This document shows, piece after piece, positions 23,044 through 33,285 of a stretch of DNA of 64,000 nucleotides. Within the stretch, counting starts at the first letter, position 1. Each line of letters opens with the position of its first letter. Source of the DNA: Pterois miles (lineage: Eukaryota; Chordata; Actinopteri; Perciformes; Scorpaenidae); NCBI GenBank assembly GCA_947000775.1, contig CAMQGK010000634.1, positions 19,957,501 to 20,021,500 of the forward strand. The letters run 5' to 3'. The notes under the pieces were generated by a model that saw only the letters and a program-made list of their open reading frames with translations, was not told the DNA's origin and did no database searches. The position numbers were made by a program, and so were the translations under genes.

Positions 23044-25238
23044 TCACTTACAATTTGATCAGTACAGCTGATTGTACTTCAAGTTAACTCGTAATTTAGT
23101 TCAATCATGAAGTGAATTTAAAAAGACATGTTAAAAGTGAGAGAAATTGTTCCAAGTATGAATTTATCTAGTAATAATCTAATAATAAAATAATCATTGT
23201 AGTGGTTTAAGCTAAGTGTAGGTGACAGATGTTGGTACATACTATCAAAAATAAACATGCGTGACATTTCACATGCAGTTTGAACTGATGTCAGGTCAGC
23301 TGTCTCTGCTGTGTTTGCATCCTGTGACTGAAGGAAACAACTCGTGTGTAAAATGTCTCTGTGTTAAAAGTAAGCCCAAGTCCTGGTGGCCATTCCTTGA
23401 ACCTTTTCCTGGCTAAAACAGAGGCCACAGAGGAGGTCAACATCCTGTGAAAACACACACTCAGGATGCATAAGTTCTTCTGTTTGGATGTTACGAAGTA
23501 TGTCCATCTCAACTTGGTCATTTTTCAGAAAATCTCTTGTGGTGTTTACTTGCCAAACAAGTCTGACCTTTGACCTTTAAAATAACAAGCATCATTGTTT
23601 AGAAACCAGGAACCATTTCAGAAATATACCACCTTTTGACCGGGAGTAAATTTAACCAGTGTTAACAGACACTGTTACAGCGTTATTTCAGACTCTTTGG
23701 ACACACAAATGAACTTCATTGTGCTTAATGCTAAATTAAGAAATTCTTCCTAAAAATATAAATCTTAAAAATAAAGCTAGTATCTCATCATACGCTGCTG
23801 TCAGTTCTTGTTGACAACACAACAATATTTCATATTCTTACAAACAGTACGATAAGACAACATATCACACTACTGTCAACTGATATTTCCTCTTAATGTA
23901 TTATAGTTTCCACCTGAGAGACCTTTCTGTTAACCTTCAGGGTGTTGCTGTGTGAGAACTTTAGATAAAATGCCAAGCTTTTTTTTTTTTTTTTATTATT
24001 CATGATTTTGTTGTCAAAACAAGACAAGTAAAATATTCTACATTCTCATGAAGCCATTTCTCTTCTTGACATTATCTGTGACAGTCGCTCTTTACTGCAC
24101 TGGTTGGTCAAATTTATCTTAATACCATCTATTTCTGTACTGTGCCTTTTAAGTGAGCTTAATACATTTATGAAAAGTATTTTGAACTCCCTTCTCTCCA
24201 GTTCGTGCCAGATTTCTTGAATACAGTATGTGCGCCTGTATGTTTGCGTGTGCATGCATGTGAGTGGAAGTGCATGCAGGAACAGGAGTTTTCATCATTG
24301 TTATGTAAGAGTTGTCCGAATGAGGAATTCTCCGATATGTTATCAAGGAACGTTATGTTTTTTAGGGAGCGCAGGCACCAGACAGACTCATTTACTCAGG
24401 CGTGGATGGTAACCAGTTATTCTTAATGGTTATTATGAGAACAGGGAGCTCAAGGTCCCATTTTGAGTACTTCTTAAAAATTGCTATTCTATCACTTAAA
24501 GGGGAACTTATTTTACACATCAAGTTCAGTTTCAACATTTTTAACAGAAAGCCTTTGGAGTCGTAGCATTCAAAACATGGGTGGAAGGTCTAATGCTGAG
24601 TTTCGTTTTCACTGAAGTTGACTGCATTTCAGTATAAATCAGAAAACTAACAGAGTTTCCTCCAGCCAGATTAGCAAATACAGTTGATAACAACACATTA
24701 CTACACTACTGTGTAGCAACATGTCCTCAGATAGAGGATGGACAGTACTCTAATAAACAGTATATTACTACAGCTTTTTTGTACTGTCGATGCATGGAGC
24801 AGCCATCTTGGATTTTGAGGTCAGAGGTCGGTGACGTTTGTCAGATTTTCAGAGTTGGAGATCCAACTTCAACGGGCTTTCCAGCTCAAATTTCCGACTT
24901 GGAACACGGAAATTCCAGCTTCCCAGTTCAAACGGAATGCAGCTGAATGAAAGATGCTAACAAGTTGCATCATGGGAAGTGTAGTCTCCAGTGTTTATGC
25001 AACTATTGCAGGTATTCTCATTATAGGTTATCAGTCTTGTCATTTGTTTCATTCATCCTGCAACATTTCTACATGTTTACTATGTGTTTAACCAAAGAAA
25101 TGAAAGGAGAAACAAACAAATATTGATAGTAAATAAAAATAAATTCAAAAAAGAGAACAGAGAGGTTGGAGTCATGCTAGGGATGAAACGTGAGAATATT
25201 TCATCTTCTGATGCTCTGATTTTGACTGTCTGTCTCCC

Positions 25239-25478
25239 AGGGATCTGGAGCGAGTTACCCATGTTTTTATAACATCATGGTTAGACTACTGCAATTCTTT
25301 GTATGTGGGTTTACAACAGTCGTCTCTTAACTGGCTGCAGCTAGTACAAAACGCAGCTGCTCGCCTACTGATTAGAAGAAAACATGATCACATATCTCCA
25401 GTTCTGGCCTCCCTTCACTGGCTTCCTGTCCATTTCCAGATCGAATTTAAGATTTTATTGCTTGCTTTTAAAGTATAA
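25239..25478 (+). pseudogene. LINE reverse-transcriptase C-terminal fragment
   Basis: One continuous frame reads DLERVTHVFITSWLDYCNSL, then LQLVQNAAARLL, then SPVLASLHWLPVHFQIEFKI, and ends at TAA. The DYCNSLY and LHWLPV blocks are typical of the region after the catalytic site in non-LTR retrotransposon reverse transcriptases of fish (L2/CR1/Rex-like). Only about 79 codons remain and no 5' part or catalytic motif is present, so it is a truncated dead copy. The exact clade is not assigned. Confidence 0.85.
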
Positions 25479-26229
25479 ATACTGTAAATACTAAAATCAC
25501 TGGAATACTCCTCTGAGTAGACTTTTATGCAGTACTGTACTCAGTGCATCTAAATGCAGAGTTGCCTACAATTGTTGCTGTTACTGTCAGGGTAACCAGA
25601 AGTGGGACGCAATAACGGACCAGGGGAATCTTAAAGGGAGCCCCAGAAGGGTAACCATAAAAATCACAAGTGACTGAAGTGAAGAAAGGCTCCCTAACCT
25701 CACTACTAGATTTAGATTAGTAGACGCAGGTAGTACACTAAAACACCACTACTGAGCAGCTGACTAAAGGATAAACTCTCTGGTGTGAAGTAGACTAAAG
25801 AAAAAAAAAACACCTGCCAGGTCAAAACTGTGAAGCCAGGCCACACAGACATACTGACAGACTGAGCTCGAAGAGCAAACAGAAAACGGTAAGCAAATCA
25901 TGCTGATAGTTTTACGTGGTAACGTCTTCTAACACACACACCGCTATGCAGCTAGAGCGACAGAATGAAGTTCTCACAGCTACGAGTCTGCATCTGAACA
26001 CAGGAAACCAAAAGTAGATATAGACTTCACACACCTGATCCTCATCAGAGACAGTTATGCTCCACAGCTGCCCCTGCTCACAGATAATGAACCCAACCAG
26101 CCTGGTGAGAGGCATACGCCCATCACAGTTATATGGTGCCTTCGAATGAAACTTGTCAGCCTGTATGTACAACATGTCAACAGTCATGTACACAATATTG
26201 TTGCCTTTGGGGTCAATTTTGTCATGTTC

Positions 26230-26640
26230 CCAAGAAGAATCCATATAAATGCCCCCCTGTTCTGGTACTCAAGACCTCGTAAGTGTAAAGTTTCAGAAAG
26301 CTCAGAGTTCACGAGTTGTGACGTGTTTGTTGACGTTGTCAGACATGGTGGAAGTTATTTTTTTCTGTACATAATAAGTGAATATATTGTAATTTTAGTT
26401 CTATATTATTTTTCTTTGTAATTTTATAAAAGGTCTGAGGAAAATGTTGATATTCCCAGCAGCCTCAAATTAAACAAAAACTAAAATTACAACATATTTG
26501 CTTATTATGTACTGAAAAATGAACTTCCATGGCCTCCTCACAAATCATGAGCTTTCAGAAAACTTTCCACTTCCGAGGCCATGAATACAGCATGAGGGGG
26601 CGTTCATATGGACTCTTCTCGTGAACACGACCCCATTTGA
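26230..26640. mobile_element. Foldback-type inverted-repeat element, copy 1
   Basis: Arms of roughly 60-70 bp at about 26342-26403 and 26476-26545 are imperfect reverse complements. They share GTACATAATAAG and TTGTAATTTTAGTT blocks. Outer sequences (AAAGCTCAGAGTTCACGAG and TCATGAGCTTTCAGAAA) extend the symmetry. A related copy lies at about 62060-62500. No protein is encoded. Confidence 0.6.
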
Positions 26641-27639
26641 AGGCACCAATCGACCCAATGGATGGATGGAGGCAGGGTAGTCGTCCTGGAGAAGTAGCTC
26701 ACTGAAAACGGAGGGAACACCGTATCACTTGATGAATGAGCGTCTGTTATCTGAACTGGTCAAAGGCTGGGATGGAGAGGATGTGGAGAGGAGATGGTGG
26801 TTATTGTTTGCTAAACATTTTCGTCATTAACAGACAGACAGGACATTGTCTCAGAAAACACAGAGCTGAAATATAAACACACTGGTATCAAAAGCCTTTT
26901 ATAAGTTGATGAGCCAATTATAAAATGACAACAGCACTTTCACTCTCAGTGGCTTCTCTTCATTCCTGACATACAGAGATCATTTCCCATCCCAAATCTC
27001 CAAAAAGACAAAATTTGACACACCCCAAGTACAAATATCTGACTATTTCAAATGTCCCTCTATGATTTACCAGAAACATTGCCTGATTCATCGGTCTTTC
27101 CGATAAATTAAACAAAAATGTAATAGGAATAAGCAGAAAACAGAGAAACAGCATTGACTGAATTCCTCTTTCATTCACATTCACTGTCCACGTCTCTGCT
27201 GCCACCCAGTGGTACAGTTCAGGCCTCATGTTCAAAAACAGTTTAGCTTGCATTATTTTTAGGGTTGGTGGAGGTAAATGTAGGGTCAAACACCGCAAAA
27301 TAATTTGTTTTCATTTGTTTAAAGAGTAGCCCAGAACAGACAAACCAAACACTGAATCTAGAAAGAGCCTTTCACATATGTATGTTGCCTGAAGGCCACC
27401 GTATTTCTCTGAAACTGTGGGAACGTGAGCCGTAGAGAGCAAAACCGCGGTACCGCCGTCTGACTTCCATTACTCCTAAAGTAGTGTTATTATGGTGAGA
27501 ACGGCCTCTGGGCAAGGAGAACGGCGTTATCACAGTTTTGCACTCGTTGGCTCATGTTACCGGTCTTGGAAAGGGAGGAGTGAGCAGAAGGGTAGACAGT
27601 TGGTTGCAATCTGCAACCACATCACTAGATGTCATCAAA

Positions 27640-27960
27640 TCCTACACACTGTACCTTTAAATCAACAACTAGGGATATGGACTTTGACATTTTGGGTAAA
27701 AGGCTTATTTGCTTTCTGGCAGAGAGTTCACAGATAAGCAGATTGATACCAAGCTCATATGCAAGCTAAATATAAAGGTTACAGCAGACAGAAATTTAGC
27801 TTAGCTTAGCATAAAGACTGGAAACAGTGACACAGCTAACAAATCTCTGAAAGATTTGTCAAACTCACAATATCCTAAGCATAACTGGTGATCAATTAAA
27901 CCACTAGAGTGATTATAGAAAATTATAGAAAACTATTCCTAAATTTAGGCTAATTTCTTT
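27640..27960. repeat. Interspersed repeat (AGCATAAAGACTGG family)
   Basis: It contains CACACTGTACCTTTAAAT and TTAGCTTAGCATAAAGACTG. Related pieces lie at about 44365-44665 and 45335-45400. From memory this is a frequent teleost repeat; it has no coding capacity. Confidence 0.5.
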
Positions 27961-28924
27961 AGCCAACTAGTTATGCTCTCTGATGAATGTGGAAAGAGTT
28001 TTGCTGAGGTCAAAAAAATTTGCAAGACAAGAGGTTAAGATGAGTAAATTTACCATAAGCCTCGATCTGTCATGCAGGGAAAAAAAAAACGCCCTCCTTC
28101 CCACTGCACCACCCCAAGTTGTGAGGCGGATTTTCCATTTCAAACTTTCTAAGCAAAATTTCCTAGTATTTGTACCTATACTTACACCTGACTTTGTTTT
28201 TCCATTATTGGAAAACATATTTAGACTATTTAGAGGGGTTGTGTTTCACAAGACATGAGGTCATCTTAGGCTTTTTAAATTCATGTTCAATTTTATCTTT
28301 GGTCACAAGGTCCTACTTGTAGATATTTTATATGTTATTCTAATATGTGAAATTTGCTTGCTGAGAGAGAAATTTTACGTAGTGCATTCTTGTTGCATCA
28401 AACCCCTTCCTCTGTTGCAAACCACAGGTTTCAGTTCGAGTCAGCAGACGGTGGATGTCTGCAGTAGTCTGCTGTTTCGTGTTACCTGTGTCAATACTGC
28501 AGTGGCACAACTATAGATTTTATATTCCTCTTTGTGAATTTAAACACACATTGTGAGACACACCTTAACCCCCAAATTATTTAACATACAAAGTGTACCG
28601 ACTGATAAACTACTGTAGGAGACAACCATCATAGCAAAATGCGAACTTATTTCTTCTCAAAACATTATTAGTTATCTGAAGGGAAAAAAAAGATTATTAG
28701 TTTAGGAGAGTTAATCTGCATATTGCATCAAATGAAAATCAACAGAGCACGTGAGGGAATGTGCCGCTGATAGTGTGTGGTAGTTTAAACTTGGACCCAT
28801 GGCAAACAAAAATTTTATCTATCTGTTCAATTTTATCTATTGAAACTGCATAGGCTGCAATATACTGAGCTAGCAGGTCAGACACAGATCAGTCAGGCTC
28901 AGTCTACAGTTTGAAACTAGAAAA

Positions 28925-29449
28925 GCACTCGGAGAGCGCAGACCTCCGCCAAGCACCATAGTTTCCCCCCTGGTGGTTTCTTCTGGATCTGTCTCCTCAA
29001 GATTTAAAGCTAGATCAAATTCGTTGACATACTTCAGATGTGGAATTGTCTCAGCTACAGAATGTAAGAGTACCCCCATTTTTTATATAAATTGCTATAA
29101 AATCCGCCATCTGGATCAGATCTGGATCAGCCTTTGGGATTTGATAGAAGTACACATTGTAAATCCCTGAGTCAAATTTCATGAGCTTTGGGCAACAATT
29201 ACCAGAGATATTGAGAAACAATTTTTTGGGTCCCATTTACCCCAATGTTAACAAAAATTTCAAAGTGATCCAGAATCCAGGATTTCTTCCGGATCACCCC
29301 CAAAATTAAAGCAGTTCTTCCTTTTCACATTTTCGACACACCCATCAAAATCCGTCCATAAGTTTTTGAGTTATCTTGAAAACAGACAAACAAACAAACA
29401 AACAGATAAACCCCGGCAAAAACATAACCTCCTTGGCGGAGGTAATGAA
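28925..29449. mobile_element. Interspersed repeat with CTCCGCCAAG / CTTGGCGGAG ends
   Basis: The left part carries GACCTCCGCCAAG and the right end carries its complement, CTTGGCGGAGGTAAT. Near the right end there is a (ACAA)n run at about 29387-29403. The body contains repeated GATCCAGAATCC / GGATCTG-type phrases and no long frame. It looks like a dispersed element, but I do not assign it to a named class. Confidence 0.6.
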
Positions 29450-29736
29450 GTGGACACATAATCACTAAACATTTAGCTGAGAATTAAACTAGCGATACAA
29501 ACAAAAGTAGTGAGGTGATTGGTTCTGACACCCAGGAAGGCATTTCTTTCTGAACCAACATTCACAATGATCTTTTCTCGTGTGAAAATGATTTCCATAG
29601 ATATTGACCTACTATGTGGTAACTTATGTACGTTCTGGTACGTGGTTGAGAGAATGAAACTGTTTAAATAGACCACATCTGATTTGACAATAAGCTTGTG
29701 TGTGTCAGTATTTTAGATCTCCACTGGGGAACAGGT

Positions 29737-29870
29737 GCGTCCCTGTGGCGTACTGGTTAAGGTGCTTGTTAACCGCAACACCCCAGGATCAAGTCCGGCT
29801 GGGTGTCCTTTCCGCTTCTGTCCCTTCATTCCCTGTCAAAAGTCTCTATTATGTTTTTTCCACAGAAAAA
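29737..29870 (+). mobile_element. tRNA-derived SINE (short copy)
   Basis: The head CTGTGGCGTACTGGTTAAGG resembles a tRNA A box. The B-box-like GGATCAAGTCC follows about 45 nt later, then GGCTGGGTGTCCTTTCCGC and a CCCTTCATTCCCTGTC segment. This order fits a family of teleost tRNA-derived SINEs. No tRNA cloverleaf is retained. Confidence 0.65.
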
Positions 29871-29891
29871 GCTAACTTGTAATACATACTA

Positions 29892-30535
29892 TACATCAGC
29901 CATAACATTATGACCACCTGCCTAATATTGAGTAGGTCAAGTCAACACCTCAAACTTGTTGTTTTGTTTTTGTGCCTCAAATCACCCTTGAACCATTTTT
30001 GCAGTGTGTACACTGCCTTTGCCAGCTCCCATAGTGCATCTTGGTGCCACGTCTTCCCCAGGTAAGCGACACACACTCACCTGGCCATCCACATGATGTA
30101 AACAAAACAAAATTCATCTGCCCAGGTTACCTTCTTTCAGCGCTCTGTAGTCCAGTTCTGATGCTCACACTCATTGTAGATGCTTTTGGCGGTGGACACG
30201 GGTCAGTATGGGCACCCTGACCGGTCTGCGGCTACACAGCCCCATACGCCACAAACTGCCATGCACTGTATGCTCTGACCCCTTTCTCTCAGAACCAGCA
30301 TTACATTTTTTAGCAATTTGAGCTACAGTAGCTCTTCTATTGGATCGGACAACACGGTCCAGACTTCGCCTCCCACGTGCATCAATAAGTCTTGGCCTAT
30401 GACCCTCACATCTTTACATTTGCCCATTTTTTCTGCTTCCAACACATCAACTTCAAGGATAAAATGTTCATTTGCTGCCTAATATATCCCACCTACTGCC
30501 AGGTGCCACTGTAAATAGATAATCAATGTTATATA
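29892..30535 (-). pseudogene. Truncated Tc1-like element with transposase remnant
   Basis: The left end ACATCAGCCATAACATTATG is an inverted-repeat end of a second Tc1-like lineage; the matching right end is missing. The minus strand carries a transposase N-terminal remnant (an MGKCKDV-type start near 30427, with a SLDRVV-RSNRRA-type block). It also carries stops and a large internal deletion that removes most of the catalytic domain. The right side breaks off near GATAATCAATG, followed by a short AT run. It is non-functional. Confidence 0.75.
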
Positions 30536-30576
30536 TATATATTCAAGCAAATCAAAAATGCATTTAAATTTTCATA

Positions 30577-30855
30577 AAGAAAGAAAGAAAGATATTCCTT
30601 TATTAGTCCCACAGTGGGGAAATTCAGTTTTTTCATATACATGTCAATGGAGAGATGTCAGAGTGAGGGGGCTGCTCCTGACAAGCGCCCAGAGCAGTTG
30701 GGGGTTTGGTGCCTTGCTCAGGGGCACCTCGGCAGTGCCCAAGAGGTAAACTGGCACCTCTCCAGCAACCAGTTGGTCTTGGTCCATGGGGGACTTGAAC
30801 CGGTGACCTCCACGTCCTAACCCAAGTCCTTACGGACTGAGCTACTGTGAGCTCC
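30577..30855 (-). mobile_element. tRNA-derived SINE, inverted copy
   Basis: On the minus strand it starts with an A box (GTAGCTCAGTCCGTAAGG) and a B box (GGTTCAAGTCC). A body follows (GCAAGGCACCAAACCCCCAA), then the tail CCCCACTGTGGGACTAATAA with a (CTTT)n run at 30577-30592. It is highly similar to the + strand copy at 36158-36461, so both look young. Confidence 0.85.
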
Positions 30856-31441
30856 ATGCAGAAATGCAGGTTTTCTTTCAATGATGCTGATTATCTGAAA
30901 AATATATCTATACAGTAGAAACTACTATATCATCATAAAAAATCACTACTCACAGAGCAGAACATAGACTTGTGGACAGATTGTTGGCCTTGTGTTTCAG
31001 TGGGTTTGGTTCGTGCTACAGGACACGGTACATTTTGGGGAGAGACATTTTAAACTACTCTTTAAAACAAACCTTTTTTTGCTTGGGTTATGCATGTTAC
31101 GTATCTGTTACTTAGATTAAAGATAATATTTAATTTATTGTGTTTCATCATTTCAAACCATATCCTTTAAAAAAACCACATGAACCAGTGTCAGGGAACG
31201 GAGCTTCAAACCACAGTGCATCTGCACACTGCACATATGTGACATTACTGAGGTACGGATATGTTTTCTATTTCATAGAATCTGTGTTCACACCCACAAC
31301 GTCCTCTGTCCTCCGCCCCTCACTCTTCTTCCTCCCATCTCTCTTTTTATGTAGAAGCGTTGACCACATGACCGCAATTTGTTTGCATGCTGGGTAGTTT
31401 TTTAGCTTGTCATGGAAACCTGCTACCCATGCCTTTAGCCA

Positions 31442-31455
31442 CACACATACACACA

Positions 31456-31488
<33 letters not shown>
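31442..31488. repeat. (CA)n microsatellite in the chemokine promoter
   Basis: A mostly pure CA array, with one TA and one AA interruption, ends directly beside the TATA-like box of the chemokine gene. Confidence 0.95.
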
Positions 31489-31498
31489 CATAATAAAA
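31489..31498 (+). promoter_or_regulatory. TATA-like box of the CC chemokine gene
   Basis: The motif CATAATAAAAG lies 75-85 bp before the ATG. A start site about 30 bp downstream would leave a 5' UTR of roughly 50 nt, normal for an inducible chemokine. It is identified by position and sequence only. Confidence 0.5.
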
Positions 31499-31574
31499 GT
31501 GAGGGGGGCTACGAGAGAAGCAAAAAGAAAGAAGACATCAAGATAGACGGGCAAGCCAGACGGACAACAAGATA

Positions 31575-31656
31575 ATGATGATGATGATGAAGAACCCCAT
31601 CATTCTGGTGATCTGTGCCTTGCTTTTCTCATCTCTCGCTGTCCTGGCACACCAAG
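31575..31656 (+). CDS. CC chemokine exon 1 (signal peptide)
   Basis: This exon encodes five Met residues, then the hydrophobic signal sequence to AHQ, with donor CCAAG|gtaagc. The first ATG (31575) follows a TAA-like context (GATAATG). Any of the five could initiate. Confidence 0.92.
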
Positions 31657-32417
31657 GTAAGCTGTCTACATTGCACTTTTTTCATAAAAGGTCAAATTTG
31701 TCCTTATAATGTCTTTATATCTCCCTCTGGGACCAATTAAGTGTCATTTTAACAGGTCAAAATAATCAATGATACCATTCCGTACTTTAAAAAGAGGTTA
31801 AAACAAGAAATTTAGTCATTGGTCTCTTGTGATTTTATCCACTGGGAATATGTCTGCGACAGAGAAATCGCTTGAAAAGTGGTTTGGTGTGAAGCTGGCA
31901 TTTGTCTGTCTATATGTTCATGACATTTGTGTTTCTCTCTTGGTTCCCCAGGGAGCTTTGATCCAGATAAGTGCTGTTTTGAGTTTATTTCCACCAGGCT
32001 GCGTAGGGACAACGTGGTGAGGTACCAGTACACAGACAAGCGCTGTTTACAGGAAGGTGTCTAGTAAGTGTCTTATCTTCACTTCAACTTTAAAAGTTCA
32101 CACTCAGTTTCATTGGCCTTGTATTTTTAAATAGATAAAAGAAAATTGACTTTTAGTAGCTTTCAGCATATTCATACACAGTGCCGAGAACAAATACACA
32201 CAAAGATTCACGTGCAGTCATACAGGAATTTACATATAAACATCAAATGGAAACACCACACTGTCGGTCACAGAAAAATGACAGTGAAAACGGCATCAAC
32301 AATCTTTGTCTCTGTTTCAGCTTCAAGATGAAGAACGGTAATGAAATCTGTGCCGACCCGTCTCAGCAGTGGGTGAAGAACCTCATCAAGGCCAAAGAGA
32401 GGCTCCGAACTAACTGA
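31575..32417 (+). CDS. CC chemokine, spliced CDS (3 exons, 96 aa)
   Basis: A small secreted chemoattractant that would act on leukocytes through G-protein-coupled CC receptors. Exons 31575-31656, 31952-32063 and 32321-32417 join in frame (82+112+97 nt, 96 codons plus TGA). Residues 1-25 or so form a signal peptide (KNPIILVICALLFSSLAVLA). The mature part has adjacent cysteines in DPDKCCFEF, then KRCLQEG and EICADPSQQWV, the four canonical disulfide cysteines. ICADP-WV is the CC-chemokine signature in the third beta strand and C-terminal helix. Intron phases (1 then 2) are those usual for CC chemokines. It resembles the MIP/MCP-like group, but fish CC chemokines have many lineage-specific copies, so I give no symbol. 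Five consecutive ATG codons open the frame. Confidence 0.93.
31952..32063 (+). CDS. CC chemokine exon 2 (CC motif)
   Basis: This exon has acceptor TTCCCCAG and donor GTCTA|gtaagt. It encodes GSFDPDKCCFEFISTRLRRD through YTDKRCLQEGV, with the first three cysteines. Confidence 0.95.
32321..32417 (+). CDS. CC chemokine exon 3
   Basis: This exon has acceptor CTGTTTCAG. It encodes FKMKNGNEICADPSQQWVKN and LIKAKERLRTN, then TGA. It carries the fourth cysteine and the amphipathic C-terminal helix. Confidence 0.95.
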
Positions 32418-32499
32418 CTGAACCAGCGTTTATTCCAGCACCTCACTGAGCCGAGAACAAGTGGTGGTTTATCGTCAGAGCTTTCTCTATTCGCTTAAA

Positions 32500-32505
32500 A
32501 ATAAA
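32500..32505 (+). promoter_or_regulatory. CC chemokine polyadenylation signal
   Basis: A canonical AATAAA 83 nt after the stop codon, followed by an A-run and a T-rich region. Confidence 0.7.
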
Positions 32506-32668
32506 TGCAAAAAAAAATTATTGGCTCTTTTACCTGTTTTAATGTAGTTTTGAGTGATGTATTTTTCTGATATAAATATTAAAAATTCATATATTATTGG
32601 ATTTGTTTTCTGTTTGTTTTAATTCACCATTAAACACAAACTTTGATGAAAAAGAATTCATTTCATTC

Positions 32669-33190
32669 TAGGGCTGTCAAAATGATCACGATACTGTGTT
32701 AATGCAAATTTGTTTTAACGTCACTAAGCTTAAGGCATTAACACGACTTGTTATTATATGATTGTAAAGTATTGCATTGTTGGCTCAGTTTTAAAGCTTG
32801 AGTGAAGATAGTTGCATCATACAAAACTAAAAAACCTAAGGAATGAATTGGTACCAACCATGTCATACTAGCTTGCCAGGAAGTAAGATATATAACGCTC
32901 CAAACTTTTGCTAAATTTTGACAAGGAAAAGATATGTGAATGAAAATGGGTTCTCTGGGTACCCACGAGTCTCCCCGTTACAGACATGCCCACAGTTTTA
33001 TACTAAATGCAGTACCTGTGAGGGTTTCTAAACAATATTTGTCCATTTGTCTCATCCTATATTGATAAGAGTATTAAATACTTTACATTTCTCTCTTTAA
33101 TGCACATTTTGAACAGATACAAAAATGTGTGATTCATTTGCAATTAAATCAAATATTTCAATTGACTTCTAATTCATACAAATTCTTTTA
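32669..33190. mobile_element. MITE-like repeat family 'GGGCTGT', copy 2
   Basis: It starts TAGGGCTGTCAAAATGATC. It shares AATGCAAATTTGTTTTAACG and ATAACGCTCCAAACTTTTG with copy 1 at 19512. The right end is degraded. Confidence 0.65.
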
Positions 33191-33237
33191 AAGGGGACGT
33201 ATCAAGCAAAAAAAACTCATTTTTTCTAAGTTGTTCA

Positions 33238-33285
33238 CTTAGGATAGTACTTTATTGATCCCCAGGGGGAAATTCGGGGATATCA
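33238..33285 (-). mobile_element. Retroelement 3' tail fragment (CTTTATTGATCCCC)
   Basis: The phrase ACTTTATTGATCCCCAGGGG, then GAAATTC, is the antisense 3' end shared by many fish LINE/SINE copies. Only the tail is present. A related tail sits at about 58541-58605. Confidence 0.5.

Larger units (their letters stand above)
17001..31489. other. Intergenic interval ehd3 - CC chemokine
   Basis: This 14.5-kb interval has no supported host exon on either strand. It contains the mobile elements and simple repeats listed separately, between about 17275 and 30855. The stretches 18000-19500, 23100-25200 and 25480-26230 show nothing I can identify. Confidence 0.75.
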
